64,000 nucleotides of DNA from Zooshikella sp050749885 (GTDB lineage: Bacteria; Pseudomonadota; Gammaproteobacteria; Pseudomonadales; Zooshikellaceae), in assembly GCF_050749885.1 (NCBI RefSeq), contig NZ_JBOIUB010000005.1, positions 62,001 through 126,000 on the forward strand, read 5' to 3'. Below the pieces are notes generated by a model. It had not been told where the DNA came from and ran no database searches. It saw nothing but the letters and a program-made list of their open reading frames with translations. The translations under genes and the position numbers were made by a program. This document shows, piece after piece, positions 8,774 through 17,966 of the stretch. Each line of letters opens with the position of its first letter. Positions within the stretch are counted from its first letter, which is position 1.

Positions 8774-9502
8774 TCATTCTGACTCAGTGCCAGATGTAGA
8801 TTGGTCGTTCGCTGAATTGTCTCCAGCTTCAGCTTGTTCTGGTGATGGTGCAGCAGGCGCTTCTGACTGAGGACTCACATTATTTTTCTGCTGTCCACCA
8901 CTACTTAACACTTTAACCTCAACCCCGCTCATAGTCATTGATATCCGATACAAAGCATCTGCTTTGGTTTGATGAGGTGTTGAGACAAACTCCTTAGCCG
9001 TCACCTGTGGTATAAGCCAGCTAAAACGTTGTAAAGTATGCCAAATATCCAGCCCATACCGACTTTCTGTCAACATTTTATGGCTAATGACCTGCTGATC
9101 ATCAACCCCTTCAATTTTAACAAACTTAAACCCAGCAGGAATACCAAAATTCTGTAATGCAGAGTTAGTCATTAAACTATAAATAGTGACTTGCCACTGA
9201 CTTCCATTTAAATGTAAATAATGGCTGACGCCTTGAGTTTCGCTAAATGTGACTTGAAATTGATTAGGCTGATTTTCTTTAAAACGCACAGTGGCTAATG
9301 CTTCGTTAAATGCCAGCTCATCATAATCCGTCACATCTAAGGCAGCCCATGTTAAAAACAAACTCAACGCCAACGCGAGTAACCCAAAAGTACCTCGCAA
9401 CCACCCAAGAATCCATTGCACAGAAAATAATAATCGCAATCCTAGCAAAAACATGAGTAATGCAATAAAACACATGACTCCAGCAATAGCCAGATACATC
9501 AT
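8774..9502 (-). CDS. Conserved inner-membrane protein of unknown function
   Basis: This 242-residue protein has two adjacent N-terminal membrane helices (about 3–25 and 35–53). A periplasmic beta-rich domain follows (about 60–200) with conserved-looking YSLMTNSALQNFGIPAGFK and ESRYGLDIWHTLQRFSWLIP. The tail is Ser/Pro/Glu-rich and low in complexity (about 205–242), and probably disordered. Similar proteins next to nudC in pseudomonads are often labelled as efflux-related, but nothing here shows transport function. An AAGGG-type ribosome site precedes the double ATG. Confidence 0.65.
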   Translation of the reverse strand: MMYLAIAGVMCFIALLMFLLGLRLLFSVQWILGWLRGTFGLLALALSLFLTWAALDVTDYDELAFNEALATVRFKENQPNQFQVTFSETQGVSHYLHLNGSQWQVTIYSLMTNSALQNFGIPAGFKFVKIEGVDDQQVISHKMLTESRYGLDIWHTLQRFSWLIPQVTAKEFVSTPHQTKADALYRISMTMSGVEVKVLSSGGQQKNNVSPQSEAPAAPSPEQAEAGDNSANDQSTSGTESE

Positions 9503-9699
9503 AGTCGCATCCCTTCACCTTTTATGACAGGCACTCTACAGATCACTTGTGTTTATCACCGCTAAACACCAGCCTTGAATAATAAGCACCAAATTAACAA
9601 AATAACAGGTACAGCCTAACTCAATAGGCATAGTCCAAGACTAGTCAAAAAAATCAACAATCTGCAATTTCTTATAGCGTCTTAACGAAAAGAGTTAAC

Positions 9700-9715
9700 T
9701 TTTGCTTAAGCAAAA
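9700..9715. repeat. 16-bp perfect palindrome downstream of nudC
   Basis: TTTTGCTTAAGCAAAA reads identically on both strands. It sits between two genes on the minus strand, about 35 bases after the nudC stop. It could help end nudC transcription or be a protein site. No strong T-run follows on the minus strand, so the terminator reading is weak. Confidence 0.35.
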
Positions 9716-9748
9716 ATGTGACAAGTGAGTAGGAAGGAATATGCCTGT

Positions 9749-10582
9749 TCATCCCGACGATAAAAAATCATCAATCAACCAGCGTGCAATTGAAATTGGA
9801 GGAGGCAGTTGTGGTAGATTACTGGGACTGAACCAGTCAGCTGCAATAATTTCGTGGTTATCAATTTCGATTTCACCTGCTTTATGATCAGCGCGAAACC
9901 CTAACATAAGTGAATTAGGAAACGGCCAGGGTTGACTGGCTTTATACTGAAGGTTGCATACTTCAACCCCCACTTCTTCTTTAACTTCCCGCTTTAATCC
10001 CTGTTCAACACTTTCACCAGGTTCTAAAAAGCCAGCAATGGTACTATACCGACCTTCAGGGTAATGAGGTGCTCGAGCCAGCAACATTTGCTCGCCCTTT
10101 GTAATTAATACAATGACACAAGGACTAATTGTCGGATATCGACTTCTTGCCCCACAACGACATACTTTGGCACGCTCTGTCGGGTGATCAGCTAGTGGCT
10201 GACTACACCGCCCACAATAACGATGCAAATCATGCCAATCAGCCAATTGCATGGCATAATTCAGTAACCCTGCTACCTCCACTGACAATGACATAAGCAC
10301 AGCCCTAAGAGGCACTAGTTCAAACGTTGTGGGAAGATCATAGTCAGCAGGTAACACATGCCCAGCGACATGCTGCTGCTGAAAGAGCGCTAAGCTAAAC
10401 GATAAAGGCGGAGAGGTTAAGGTTGACTGCAACACTTGCCATTGGGATGTTGTTAACAAGGGTGACTGAGTTGCTGTACAACAAACAATCTGCCCATTCA
10501 TAAATACAACATGCTTTGTATAGGCTGACAGGTTAGAAGATACATAGGGTGTAAAGGGCAAAGGGTCGAGCAAAACTTTCAT
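9749..10582 (-). CDS. nudC: NudC, NADH pyrophosphatase / NAD-cap RNA decapping Nudix hydrolase
   Basis: This 277-residue protein has all three NudC marks. A zinc ribbon uses Cys123, Cys126, Cys141 and Cys143. The Nudix box runs from Gly184 to Gly205 (GFLEPGESVEQGLKREV then KEEVG). The family-specific motif SQPWPFPNSLMLGF follows near residue 217. NudC hydrolyses NADH to NMNH and AMP and removes NAD caps from RNA 5' ends. It lies next to fimL, as I recall in Pseudomonas aeruginosa. The N-terminal about 100 residues form the poorly conserved leading domain typical of the family. Confidence 0.95.
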   Translation of the reverse strand: MKVLLDPLPFTPYVSSNLSAYTKHVVFMNGQIVCCTATQSPLLTTSQWQVLQSTLTSPPLSFSLALFQQQHVAGHVLPADYDLPTTFELVPLRAVLMSLSVEVAGLLNYAMQLADWHDLHRYCGRCSQPLADHPTERAKVCRCGARSRYPTISPCVIVLITKGEQMLLARAPHYPEGRYSTIAGFLEPGESVEQGLKREVKEEVGVEVCNLQYKASQPWPFPNSLMLGFRADHKAGEIEIDNHEIIAADWFSPSNLPQLPPPISIARWLIDDFLSSG

Positions 10583-10643
10583 GGTACTACCTTGTAAGCT
10601 CTTCAGCTGTCGTTCACAGTAACCTTAATATTGGCCGATAATC

Positions 10644-12353
10644 TTATGAAGCAGAAGCCGTTTGATAATTGGTTTTATAGCCTAGGTCAGCCAAACTTGT
10701 TTCAGCAAGCTCAAGCACTTCCTGGGCAGCCTGCTGCGTACTTTCCATCCCCTCTAGAAAATACTCCAGACTGGTAAGTGCATCAGCGAGTGTTTCAAGC
10801 ATTTCCGTTGATGGTGGCTCCGCACTTTTCATAATGCGTTCCTGGATAAAGCGATTGCACGCATCAAGTACCGCTGATGCACGCTCAAGCCCTAAAAAGA
10901 AGAGTCCACCTCGCACCGCATCTAACGTAGCAGGAAGATTGCCTAAATGCATCTTATCCCAGTTTGACTCCATAAAAGCAGTAATGGCTCGTTTTGCCAG
11001 GGCTAACCCTGCTTGTGACTCCTCAACCACAACGATTCTTGCTTCAGTCAGTTGAGTATTAGCCATCGTTGATGACTCACTTCCTGGGGCCGCATCATGA
11101 CGAGAGGCTTTTACCATCGAGCTTTCCAGGCTGGAAACCAGAGACTCTACATACAAGACGGTATCGGCCAGCTTCAGCAATTGTTCCTGGTCTTGAACCT
11201 CGCCAGCTTGCTGCCAGTCAGCCACAACCTGTTGTTGTGCTTTGAGGGATTTAGCTGCAGATAACAAACCCACAACAATTAAAGTGTTGGCTAAACGGCC
11301 CAAGCTATCTTGCATATCAGTGAAGTCATTTTCAGTATGACCAGCACCCCGCTCTAGCAAATCAAGCATATCTTTAATGGTGGCTAACTCTTCCTTAATC
11401 GCACTGGAGACAGAACGATAAACTTCATTACCTGGTCCCGCTAAGATAGAGCGCTCTTCAGCAAGCCGATGATCATTAAACGGTAACGGTAGCAAGCCAA
11501 ATGTTTTTTGCACTGCAGAAGCCAGTGAACCTTTAGTGCTGGCAAGTGCTATATAGTAAAGCAGTTCTTTGAGAATCGCTTTTGGAGGCTCAATATTGGC
11601 CAGCTCTTCGGTAGGAGACTGCAAACGCTTTATCTGCCGATCAACCGAGGCTAACAGCATCTTCCTTGGTTTGGTGACTTGCATCTCGGCATCCGCAAAT
11701 GACTCTAAAGCCGCACTGCCAACCCACAGTAATTTAGCAAAGGACTGTTTTCCATAAAGCCTATAAAGCCGCGTTAAAGCACGAGACATCAACCGAGCGC
11801 TGGAATATACATTCTCTTCCCGAATCAGTCCCAGTAAACCAACTTGATACATTTGGCGTAGCCGACGGGTACTTTGACCTAATTCCTGAGCCGATAGTTC
11901 AGCAGAGTCATCAGGCTGTGGAATAGAAGAATCAAGACGAACGGTAAAGAAATGACTTTCTGGCAGTGCTGCCTTTTTCCGTGCACTTCGCAATTCGTTA
12001 ATAACGGCAATTAGCAGTTCGGGGATTTCGTTTCGATTAAGCTGCAAATACTCCAGATAACGGTTTAATACAAAAAGCCCATTACCCAATGCACTCAATG
12101 TTTCATCTTTTTCTGCTGAAGCACCCTCTGGAATATCAGTTGCCAGCTCAAGCATTTCTTGAGCTAATAACTCGGCCCCACTCACTTCGATAAGATTGAG
12201 CGTACCTCGAATTTGCTGTAAGTAATCTACACACGACTGGATATGAGAACCATTTTCACGATCCTCAATAAAACTTTCCAAACTGTGTTCGGCATTCTGG
12301 ATTGTGGCTTCCAGTTCATCACGAACCAAGCTTAAAGAAGAAGCACCCGCCAT
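10644..12353 (-). CDS. fimL: FimL, Hpt-like regulator of twitching motility and cAMP signalling
   Basis: This 569-residue, largely helical cytoplasmic protein resembles the N-terminal part of the chemosensory kinase ChpA. Hpt-like helical modules are seen at about 10–110 and 440–540. The positions where a phosphorylatable His would lie instead read YLQQIRGTLNLIE and LDAVRGGLFFLGL, so the modules lack that His, as known for FimL. In Pseudomonas FimL links the Pil-Chp system to the adenylate cyclase CyaB and to type IV pilus function at the cell pole. The adjacent nudC and the order toward nhaB support the assignment. The start ATG has GGAG about 11 bases upstream. Confidence 0.85.
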   Translation of the reverse strand: MAGASSLSLVRDELEATIQNAEHSLESFIEDRENGSHIQSCVDYLQQIRGTLNLIEVSGAELLAQEMLELATDIPEGASAEKDETLSALGNGLFVLNRYLEYLQLNRNEIPELLIAVINELRSARKKAALPESHFFTVRLDSSIPQPDDSAELSAQELGQSTRRLRQMYQVGLLGLIREENVYSSARLMSRALTRLYRLYGKQSFAKLLWVGSAALESFADAEMQVTKPRKMLLASVDRQIKRLQSPTEELANIEPPKAILKELLYYIALASTKGSLASAVQKTFGLLPLPFNDHRLAEERSILAGPGNEVYRSVSSAIKEELATIKDMLDLLERGAGHTENDFTDMQDSLGRLANTLIVVGLLSAAKSLKAQQQVVADWQQAGEVQDQEQLLKLADTVLYVESLVSSLESSMVKASRHDAAPGSESSTMANTQLTEARIVVVEESQAGLALAKRAITAFMESNWDKMHLGNLPATLDAVRGGLFFLGLERASAVLDACNRFIQERIMKSAEPPSTEMLETLADALTSLEYFLEGMESTQQAAQEVLELAETSLADLGYKTNYQTASAS

Positions 12354-13273
12354 CAGATAGTAACTCCAAACATCATGGTATTAACAGCGTGAAAAAAACC
12401 TGAGTTAACACAGGCTTTGTCTAAATCAGTTTGCGTAGTAAACATACTACAAGTTAAGTGCATTAGTAGGGAACACCCGTAGTATGCCTGCTAAACAGCA
12501 ATGAATCCACTCAGGATAAGTGCTGGCTCCCCTGATAGATATGGTAGTCTCTCCTACATCATGCCCAATAACAACACATCAATATAAGGGTTATGACTTT
12601 TAAGTATGTCATTATTTTAGTGATAAACACAACGTTAAGGAGTATAGCGGCATACCTGCTCTCAACATATAACACATGAATTCATGCAAAAATCGTTACT
12701 ATACCTCTGTTAAATATAACAACTACCCCCTAAAAAGCGAGTGAGTTATTTATGATCAATGTGCTTTACCCACTGAAATTCTTGATAGAAACTGCTTTTC
12801 CAAGAGAAAGTCGTTATAATTCCCTTCACATTGCCTTAAACTGATTTATATCATCGCCACTAAATTAGTGGTTTACTATATTAAAGTGCGCGTGTCGCCT
12901 TTGGTGGTAAGATCTGACCTCAGATACCTTAACCTGAAGCCACTCACCTAACAGGTGAGCAGGTCTTACCACCAAAGGCGAGGCGGTGCCACAAGCAACC
13001 ATCTTCAGTTGCAACATGCCATATCCAGTAATGGCGTTCGGTGTACTAATCTTTATTCGCAGCTACGTTAATTCATATATTTACACTAGCCGGATTAGTC
13101 ACTGATACCTGTGTGGTACACCTCTGCTTTTCGCAACAAGGCCCTTTATGGCATGCAAAGCTTAAGTGTTCCCGCATTAATGGATATTGGCACCTATGAC
13201 CACTGGTTGCAGTGTTCAGTTGTTAACATGTTTGTATATCAACATGGCCAGTAACTTTAGTTAGGAAGAGCGT
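12354..13273. other. 920-bp intergenic region between fimL and nhaB
   Basis: No gene is visible. It contains a perfect 15-bp palindrome CCACTAAATTAGTGG (12857–12871), a large branched inverted repeat (12891–12985) described separately, a TATAAT at about 12816–12821 on the plus strand, and a GTAGTA/TACTAC hairpin near 12436–12451. The bases just before 13274 carry TAGGAAGAGC, the nhaB ribosome site. Confidence 0.5.
12891..12985. repeat. Large branched inverted repeat (possible structured RNA or palindromic element)
   Basis: The outer arms pair perfectly over 17 bases: CGCCTTTGGTGGTAAGA at 12896–12912 with TCTTACCACCAAAGGCG at 12964–12980. Pairing extends inward by about 4 pairs with one G·U, and outward imperfectly. 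Inside is a second perfect hairpin, CTCACCT–AAC–AGGTGAG (12943–12959), plus a weak TCAG/CTGA pair, so the transcript would form a three-way junction. No coding content overlaps it. It could be a non-coding RNA or a palindromic mobile repeat. Confidence 0.55.
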
Positions 13274-14791
13274 ATGCCTAGTTCTGTTAAAAGTGCATTC
13301 ATGCACAACTTTCTGGGAAACTCAGCGGATTGGTATAAGTACACCATTCTGGCATTTTTAGTCATTAACCCATTGCTTCTCTTTGGTTTACCCCCTGAGA
13401 CTGGCCCAACGGTAACCTCTTGGTGTCTTGTATTAGAGTTTATTTTTACGCTGGCGATGGCATTGAAATGCTATCCCCTCCAACCAGGGGGGTTATTGGT
13501 CATCGAGGCCATGCTTTTACACCTAACCACACCTGAGACCTTAAAGAATGAGGTATTCCAGAATTTCCCAGTTATCTTGTTACTGATGTTTATGGTGGCT
13601 GGTATCTACTTCATGAAGGATTTACTACTCTTTATTTTTACTAAGATACTTATCGGTGTTCGCTCAAAAATTGCTTTATCCCTTCTTTTTTCTATTGTCT
13701 CAGCGTTGTTGTCAGCCTTCTTAGATGCTTTAACAGTAACTGCAGTCATCATCAGTGTTGCCGTTGGCTTTTACTCGGTTTACCACAAGATTGCCTCAGG
13801 TAAAAAGCTCCAACACCCAGACCACAATCACCATCAAGACGATATGGTGGTTGAGTTACACCGCTCTGACCTTGAACAGTTCCGGGCCTTCCTGCGTAAT
13901 CTCATGATGCATGCAGCTATAGGTACAGCACTTGGCGGGGTTTGTACGGTTGTAGGCGAACCCCAAAACCTACTCATTGCTGACAAAATAAACTGGGAGT
14001 TTGTTGAGTTCTTTTTACGAATGGCACCTGTCACCATGCCTGTATTTGTGGCAGGACTACTGACCCTGGTCATATTAGAAAAGACCTGCTGGTTTGGTTA
14101 TGGCGCAACACTACCCATTGCAGTACGTGAAGTATTAACAGAATATGCTGATGTTGAAGCCGAAAAACGCACTAACAAAGATATTGCAGCCCTCATAGTA
14201 CAAGCCGTTGCAGGCCTAATCTTAGTGCTTGGACTTGCCTTTCACATTGCTGAAGTAGGCTTTATTGGCTTACTGGTTATTGTGTTGATTACCGCTTTTA
14301 CAGGCATTATTGAAGAACATCAGCTTGGAAAAGCCTTTGAAGAAGCTCTTCCCTTTACAGCACTGCTAGTGGTATTTTTTGGGATTGTTGCCGTTATCCA
14401 TGATCAACATTTATTTACCCCCATTATTCATGCCGTTCTGGAAATGAAAAAATCAGCTCAACCTGGCATGTTCTTCTTGGCAAATGGTATTTTATCCATG
14501 ATCAGTGATAACGTATTTGTAGCAACTGTTTACATTAATGAAGTCGTTGCAGCCTACAAAGCCAACATCATTTCTCGCGAGCACCTTGATACATTAGCAA
14601 TAGCCATCAACACGGGAACCAACTTACCCAGCGTTGCCACACCGAATGGTCAAGCGGCCTTTCTGTTCTTGCTAACATCCGCATTAGCCCCTCTTATTCG
14701 ACTGAGTTATGGCCGAATGGTGCTAATGGCCTTACCTTATACCATTGTATTAACCCTGGTGGGCTATATCTGCGTCTCAACCCTTATCTAA
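13274..14791 (+). CDS. nhaB: NhaB Na+/H+ antiporter
   Basis: This 505-residue inner-membrane antiporter has about a dozen hydrophobic segments and full-length NhaB features. It opens SSVKSAFMHNFLGNSADWYK, and has ALLSAFLDALTVTAVIISVAVG, GGVCTVVGEPQNLLIADK and a late NTGTNLPSVATPNGQAAFLF. NhaB expels Na+ in exchange for H+ and works at near-neutral pH, which suits a marine or salt-exposed cell. The ATG follows TAGGAAGAGC. It stands alone between fimL and dnaQ and ends at a hairpin. Confidence 0.95.
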   Translation: MPSSVKSAFMHNFLGNSADWYKYTILAFLVINPLLLFGLPPETGPTVTSWCLVLEFIFTLAMALKCYPLQPGGLLVIEAMLLHLTTPETLKNEVFQNFPVILLLMFMVAGIYFMKDLLLFIFTKILIGVRSKIALSLLFSIVSALLSAFLDALTVTAVIISVAVGFYSVYHKIASGKKLQHPDHNHHQDDMVVELHRSDLEQFRAFLRNLMMHAAIGTALGGVCTVVGEPQNLLIADKINWEFVEFFLRMAPVTMPVFVAGLLTLVILEKTCWFGYGATLPIAVREVLTEYADVEAEKRTNKDIAALIVQAVAGLILVLGLAFHIAEVGFIGLLVIVLITAFTGIIEEHQLGKAFEEALPFTALLVVFFGIVAVIHDQHLFTPIIHAVLEMKKSAQPGMFFLANGILSMISDNVFVATVYINEVVAAYKANIISREHLDTLAIAINTGTNLPSVATPNGQAAFLFLLTSALAPLIRLSYGRMVLMALPYTIVLTLVGYICVSTLI

Positions 14792-14798
14792 GCTTACT

Positions 14799-14828
14799 AA
14801 CCAACCACTCATCAAAGGGTGGTTGGTT
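14799..14828. terminator. Hairpin between convergent nhaB and dnaQ
   Basis: A perfect 10-bp stem (AACCAACCAC / GTGGTTGGTT) surrounds a 10-base loop, directly after the nhaB stop and before the dnaQ end. Both genes point toward it, so it probably acts on both, though the T-runs are poor. Confidence 0.5.
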
Positions 14829-14875
14829 ATAACTCACAATACCCACTCCAGACTATACTGTGTGTTTATCCTTTC

Positions 14876-15598
14876 TTAGCTTTGCCCTTCAGCACCTTCT
14901 AACTCATGCCACAAGCACGCACCACTGTCCGCCATCTGTTGTAGTTTTGCTTGATGGACTTCTATTTCTTCTGCAGACGCCATAATAATTGGTAAGGCTG
15001 GACGATCACTGGAAACCCGATGAATACGACTAGTCCCTTCACCCTCATCACTATCTGCTGAGCCTAACGACAACATGGTTTGCCCACCGGTCATCGCTAG
15101 ATAAACATCAGCCAGAATCTCTGCGTCCAGGAGGGCACCGTGATAAGTCCGTGCCGAGTTATCAACGCCATAACGCTTACACAGTGCATCCAAACTGTTT
15201 TTCTGACCAGGATGTTTTTTACGCGCCATCACCAAACTGTCGGTGATCTGACAGATAGTATCTACACCAGGTAAGGGACGGCTAAGAAGATTAAATTCGT
15301 GATTGATAAAACCCACATCAAAGGGGGCATTATGAATAACCAGTTCCGCCCCTCTGACAAATGACACAAACTCTTCAACAATTTCTTGGAATCGGGGTTT
15401 ATCCTGTAAAAACTCATTGGTTATACCATGAACCTGAACTGCACCATCATCCACCTCTCGATCAGGTTGGATATAACAGTGAAAACTGCGTCCAGTATAA
15501 CGGCGGTTTTCTAACTCAACACAACCAATTTCAATAATTCGATGTCCCTGAGAGGGTTCAAGGCCTGTTGTTTCAGTATCCAAGACAACTATACGCAT
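14876..15598 (-). CDS. dnaQ: DnaQ, DNA polymerase III epsilon proofreading exonuclease
   Basis: This 240-residue DEDDh 3'–5' exonuclease has all catalytic residues in place: Asp7 and Glu9 (VLDTETTG), Asp94 (HNAPFDVGFINHE), His153 and Asp158 (TYHGALLDAEILADVY). The C-terminal about 60 residues are the flexible segment that joins the polymerase alpha subunit. It removes misincorporated bases during replication. It follows rnhA on the same strand with about 50 bases between, whereas in Escherichia coli the two are divergent. An AAGAGC ribosome site precedes the ATG. Confidence 0.96.
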   Translation of the reverse strand: MRIVVLDTETTGLEPSQGHRIIEIGCVELENRRYTGRSFHCYIQPDREVDDGAVQVHGITNEFLQDKPRFQEIVEEFVSFVRGAELVIHNAPFDVGFINHEFNLLSRPLPGVDTICQITDSLVMARKKHPGQKNSLDALCKRYGVDNSARTYHGALLDAEILADVYLAMTGGQTMLSLGSADSDEGEGTSRIHRVSSDRPALPIIMASAEEIEVHQAKLQQMADSGACLWHELEGAEGQS

Positions 15599-15646
15599 GG
15601 CAGCTCTTCTTTACTTAAATTCAATATCACTTTTACTAAAATCCAA

Positions 15647-16114
15647 TCACTCATCAGCGGATGATGATAAAACCTGTATCACGCCTTGGTTAGCCAACTG
15701 GTCAGCACGTTCATTATCAGGATGTCCGTTGTGCGCCTTAACCCAACACCACTCTACCTGATGGCGTTGCGCAGCTGCATCTAGTGCCTGCCAAAGATCA
15801 GCATTTTTAACGGGGGACTTACTGGCTGTTCGCCAGTTTCTACGTTTCCAGTTAGGCATCCACTCCGAAATACCTTTACGCAAATACTCTGAATCAGTAG
15901 TCAAACGCACATTGCAAGCACGAGTCAGTGCATTCAAGCCCTCAATAGCCGCCATTAATTCCATACGATTATTGGTGGTGTCCAACGCTCCACCACATAA
16001 GGTTTTTTCCTGATTTTTATAGCGAAGTAACACGCCCCATCCTCCTGGGCCAGGATTACCTTTACACGCACCATCTGTAAAAATTTCTACTACCTGACTC
16101 AAACTATTCTCCAC
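15647..16114 (-). CDS. rnhA: RNase HI
   Basis: This 155-residue enzyme cleaves the RNA strand of RNA–DNA hybrids. Active-site residues are visible as Asp14 (EIFTDGACKGNPGPGG), Glu52 (NNRMELMAAI), Asp74 (TTDSEYL), His128 and Asp138 (AHNGHPDNERADQLA). The start is a GTG that abuts the TAA of the upstream methyltransferase gene (TAAGTG) and follows GAGAG, so translational coupling is likely. It is the middle gene of a methyltransferase–rnhA–dnaQ unit. Confidence 0.96.
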   Translation of the reverse strand: MENSLSQVVEIFTDGACKGNPGPGGWGVLLRYKNQEKTLCGGALDTTNNRMELMAAIEGLNALTRACNVRLTTDSEYLRKGISEWMPNWKRRNWRTASKSPVKNADLWQALDAAAQRHQVEWCWVKAHNGHPDNERADQLANQGVIQVLSSSADE

Positions 16115-16888
16115 TTAAATCTCTCGTCGTGTATTAGGTTCCACCAAGGTTGGTGTCGCAAGAGACTCTCTTAGCTGACGCCAAACAGGGCGAATAGGTG
16201 TCATTCCCGCGAGTTCTCGGGTTGCTTTTAGTAAATACAAACTTCCAAACGGTAAATGCCAACGCTCACAGCGTTTTTCCCAGGCGGGCTCCGCTTTTCT
16301 TCCTGGAGCAATAGGTAGCGTAAATCCAGCATATTGTAAGTGATCAACAGAGAAGTTCAGCAACGTTAACCAATCCTGCAAACGACGAACAGCAATAAAG
16401 TTGGCATACTTTCCTCCTCGTTTATAGCCCTCTCGTACCCGCCGTGATGCCCCCCATAAGCTCCAAGGATTAAACCCAACAATGATGATTTTGCCCCCCG
16501 GAATGACGACTTTACAGGCTTCTCTTAACAGTCGGTGAGGACGCTCAACATAGTCTAAGCCATGATGTAATAACACCATATCCACACTTCTTGGTCTTAG
16601 CGGCCAATTACTGGGGGAAGCAATGACTTGATGTTCTCCCCATTCGGGTAAAGTAAAAGGTGTTATTAATGTATGATGAGCGACACGGCTAGCCTGCAAA
16701 ATAGAGGGTGTCTCGCAAATACTGACAACGACACCATGATAACCAAATACGCTATCCAGTGTATGATCCAGTAGCTGATGCCCTGAAGCAAGAAAACGCT
16801 TACCAACACCTGTCTGTAACCATTGATGTAAAACAGGCAGTATTGCTGAATAACTGGGTCGCTGTCTGACGTTACGCCATAATTTCAT
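16115..16888 (-). CDS. Class I SAM-dependent methyltransferase (YafS-like)
   Basis: This 257-residue methyltransferase-fold protein has a typical mid-region, SVDMVLLHHGLDYVERPHRL, then GGKIIIVGFNPWSLWGASR. This is the pattern of the YafS-like group encoded beside rnhA and gloB in many gammaproteobacteria. The usual N-terminal glycine-rich SAM loop is not obvious, so SAM binding is inferred from the family. The substrate is unknown. It starts 75 bases from the divergent gloB gene and abuts rnhA. Confidence 0.8.
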   Translation of the reverse strand: MKLWRNVRQRPSYSAILPVLHQWLQTGVGKRFLASGHQLLDHTLDSVFGYHGVVVSICETPSILQASRVAHHTLITPFTLPEWGEHQVIASPSNWPLRPRSVDMVLLHHGLDYVERPHRLLREACKVVIPGGKIIIVGFNPWSLWGASRRVREGYKRGGKYANFIAVRRLQDWLTLLNFSVDHLQYAGFTLPIAPGRKAEPAWEKRCERWHLPFGSLYLLKATRELAGMTPIRPVWRQLRESLATPTLVEPNTRREI

Positions 16889-16913
16889 AACACGCTCATT
16901 AAGCTAACTACCG

Positions 16914-16919
16914 TATAAT
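16914..16919 (+). promoter_or_regulatory. Candidate -10 box for gloB
   Basis: A perfect TATAAT lies 45 bases before the gloB ATG, in the 75-bp divergent gap. No good -35 sequence is seen at the right distance. Confidence 0.35.
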
Positions 16920-16963
16920 ATCATTAATGTTTTACTATTATTAAAAAGTCAGGTGCGCGACTT

Positions 16964-17743
16964 ATGCTTTCTATTTCACCGATTCCTGCATTTAACGATA
17001 ATTATATCTGGCTCATCAGTGAGACCAAAACTCACAAGGCGTGGGTTGTCGATCCAGGTGACGCTAAGGTTGTCATCGACACCCTACAAGAAAAACAGTT
17101 ACAACTAGAAGGCATCCTCATCACCCACCATCACTTTGATCATGTTGGTGGTTTGAAGGCGCTCAAAAAACTTTTCAAACCAGTGACTTATGGCCCTAAG
17201 AGTGATGCTATTCATGACATTGATGTGCCGCTCTCTGCTGATGATACCCTGACTGTACTGGAGCACACATTTAAGGTCATTGCCGTACCTGGTCATACCC
17301 TCGACCATATTGCTTACTTTTCAGAATCATTCTTAAACCAGCCGGTTTTATTCTGTGGTGATACCCTGTTTGCTGGAGGTTGTGGTCGACTATTTGAAGG
17401 CACGGCACAACAACTTTACCAATCGTTACAACAACTGACTCACTTACCTGCAAATACACTCGTCTATTGTGCTCACGAATATACCCAAAACAATTTAGCC
17501 TTTGCTCATGCGGTTGAACCAAATAACACTGAACTCAATGCGCGACGACAACACGTTGCTCAATTACGCAACCATCACCAACCCACCCTACCATCAACCC
17601 TTGCAGATGAGTTGAGTACCAATCCCTTTTTGCGTTGTGCCGAGCCTTCTGTAAAGCATCGCTGTGAGTCGCACATTCAGCAAGATCTTGTCAGCCCGGT
17701 TGATGTCTTTGCTACTTTGCGCCGCTGGAAAGACCACTTTTGA
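16964..17743 (+). CDS. gloB: GloB, hydroxyacylglutathione hydrolase (glyoxalase II)
   Basis: This 259-residue metallo-beta-lactamase-fold enzyme hydrolyses S-lactoylglutathione to lactate and glutathione, the second step of methylglyoxal detoxification. The binuclear metal motif is THHHFDH (His55, His57, Asp59, His60). Further ligands are seen in VPGHTLDH, CGDTLFAGGCGRLFEG and CAHEYT. The C-terminal substrate domain ends with the typical DVFATLRRWKDHF. It is a single gene closed by a strong terminator and divergent from the methyltransferase gene. Confidence 0.95.
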   Translation: MLSISPIPAFNDNYIWLISETKTHKAWVVDPGDAKVVIDTLQEKQLQLEGILITHHHFDHVGGLKALKKLFKPVTYGPKSDAIHDIDVPLSADDTLTVLEHTFKVIAVPGHTLDHIAYFSESFLNQPVLFCGDTLFAGGCGRLFEGTAQQLYQSLQQLTHLPANTLVYCAHEYTQNNLAFAHAVEPNNTELNARRQHVAQLRNHHQPTLPSTLADELSTNPFLRCAEPSVKHRCESHIQQDLVSPVDVFATLRRWKDHF

Positions 17744-17805
17744 TAGGCTGATACTCACTATTAAAACTACGCGATACAGTAAAATATAAGCAAGTTATTA
17801 CCTCT

Positions 17806-17828
17806 AAGCCGCTTTTTGCGGCTTTTTT
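17806..17828 (+). terminator. Rho-independent terminator after gloB
   Basis: A perfect stem AAGCCGC / GCGGCTT with a five-T loop is followed by a T-run. It lies 63 bases after the gloB stop. Confidence 0.88.
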
Positions 17829-17966
17829 ATTCTTTACATTTCACAGTATTTTGATGATATGCTACGCACTTTTTTATAGATATATTTCACCAAAATTAAC
17901 CGCAATGACCTAAAGTTACCATAAACACTGCGACCTTCCTGTTAGTAGGTTCGCTTCATAAAAAGT

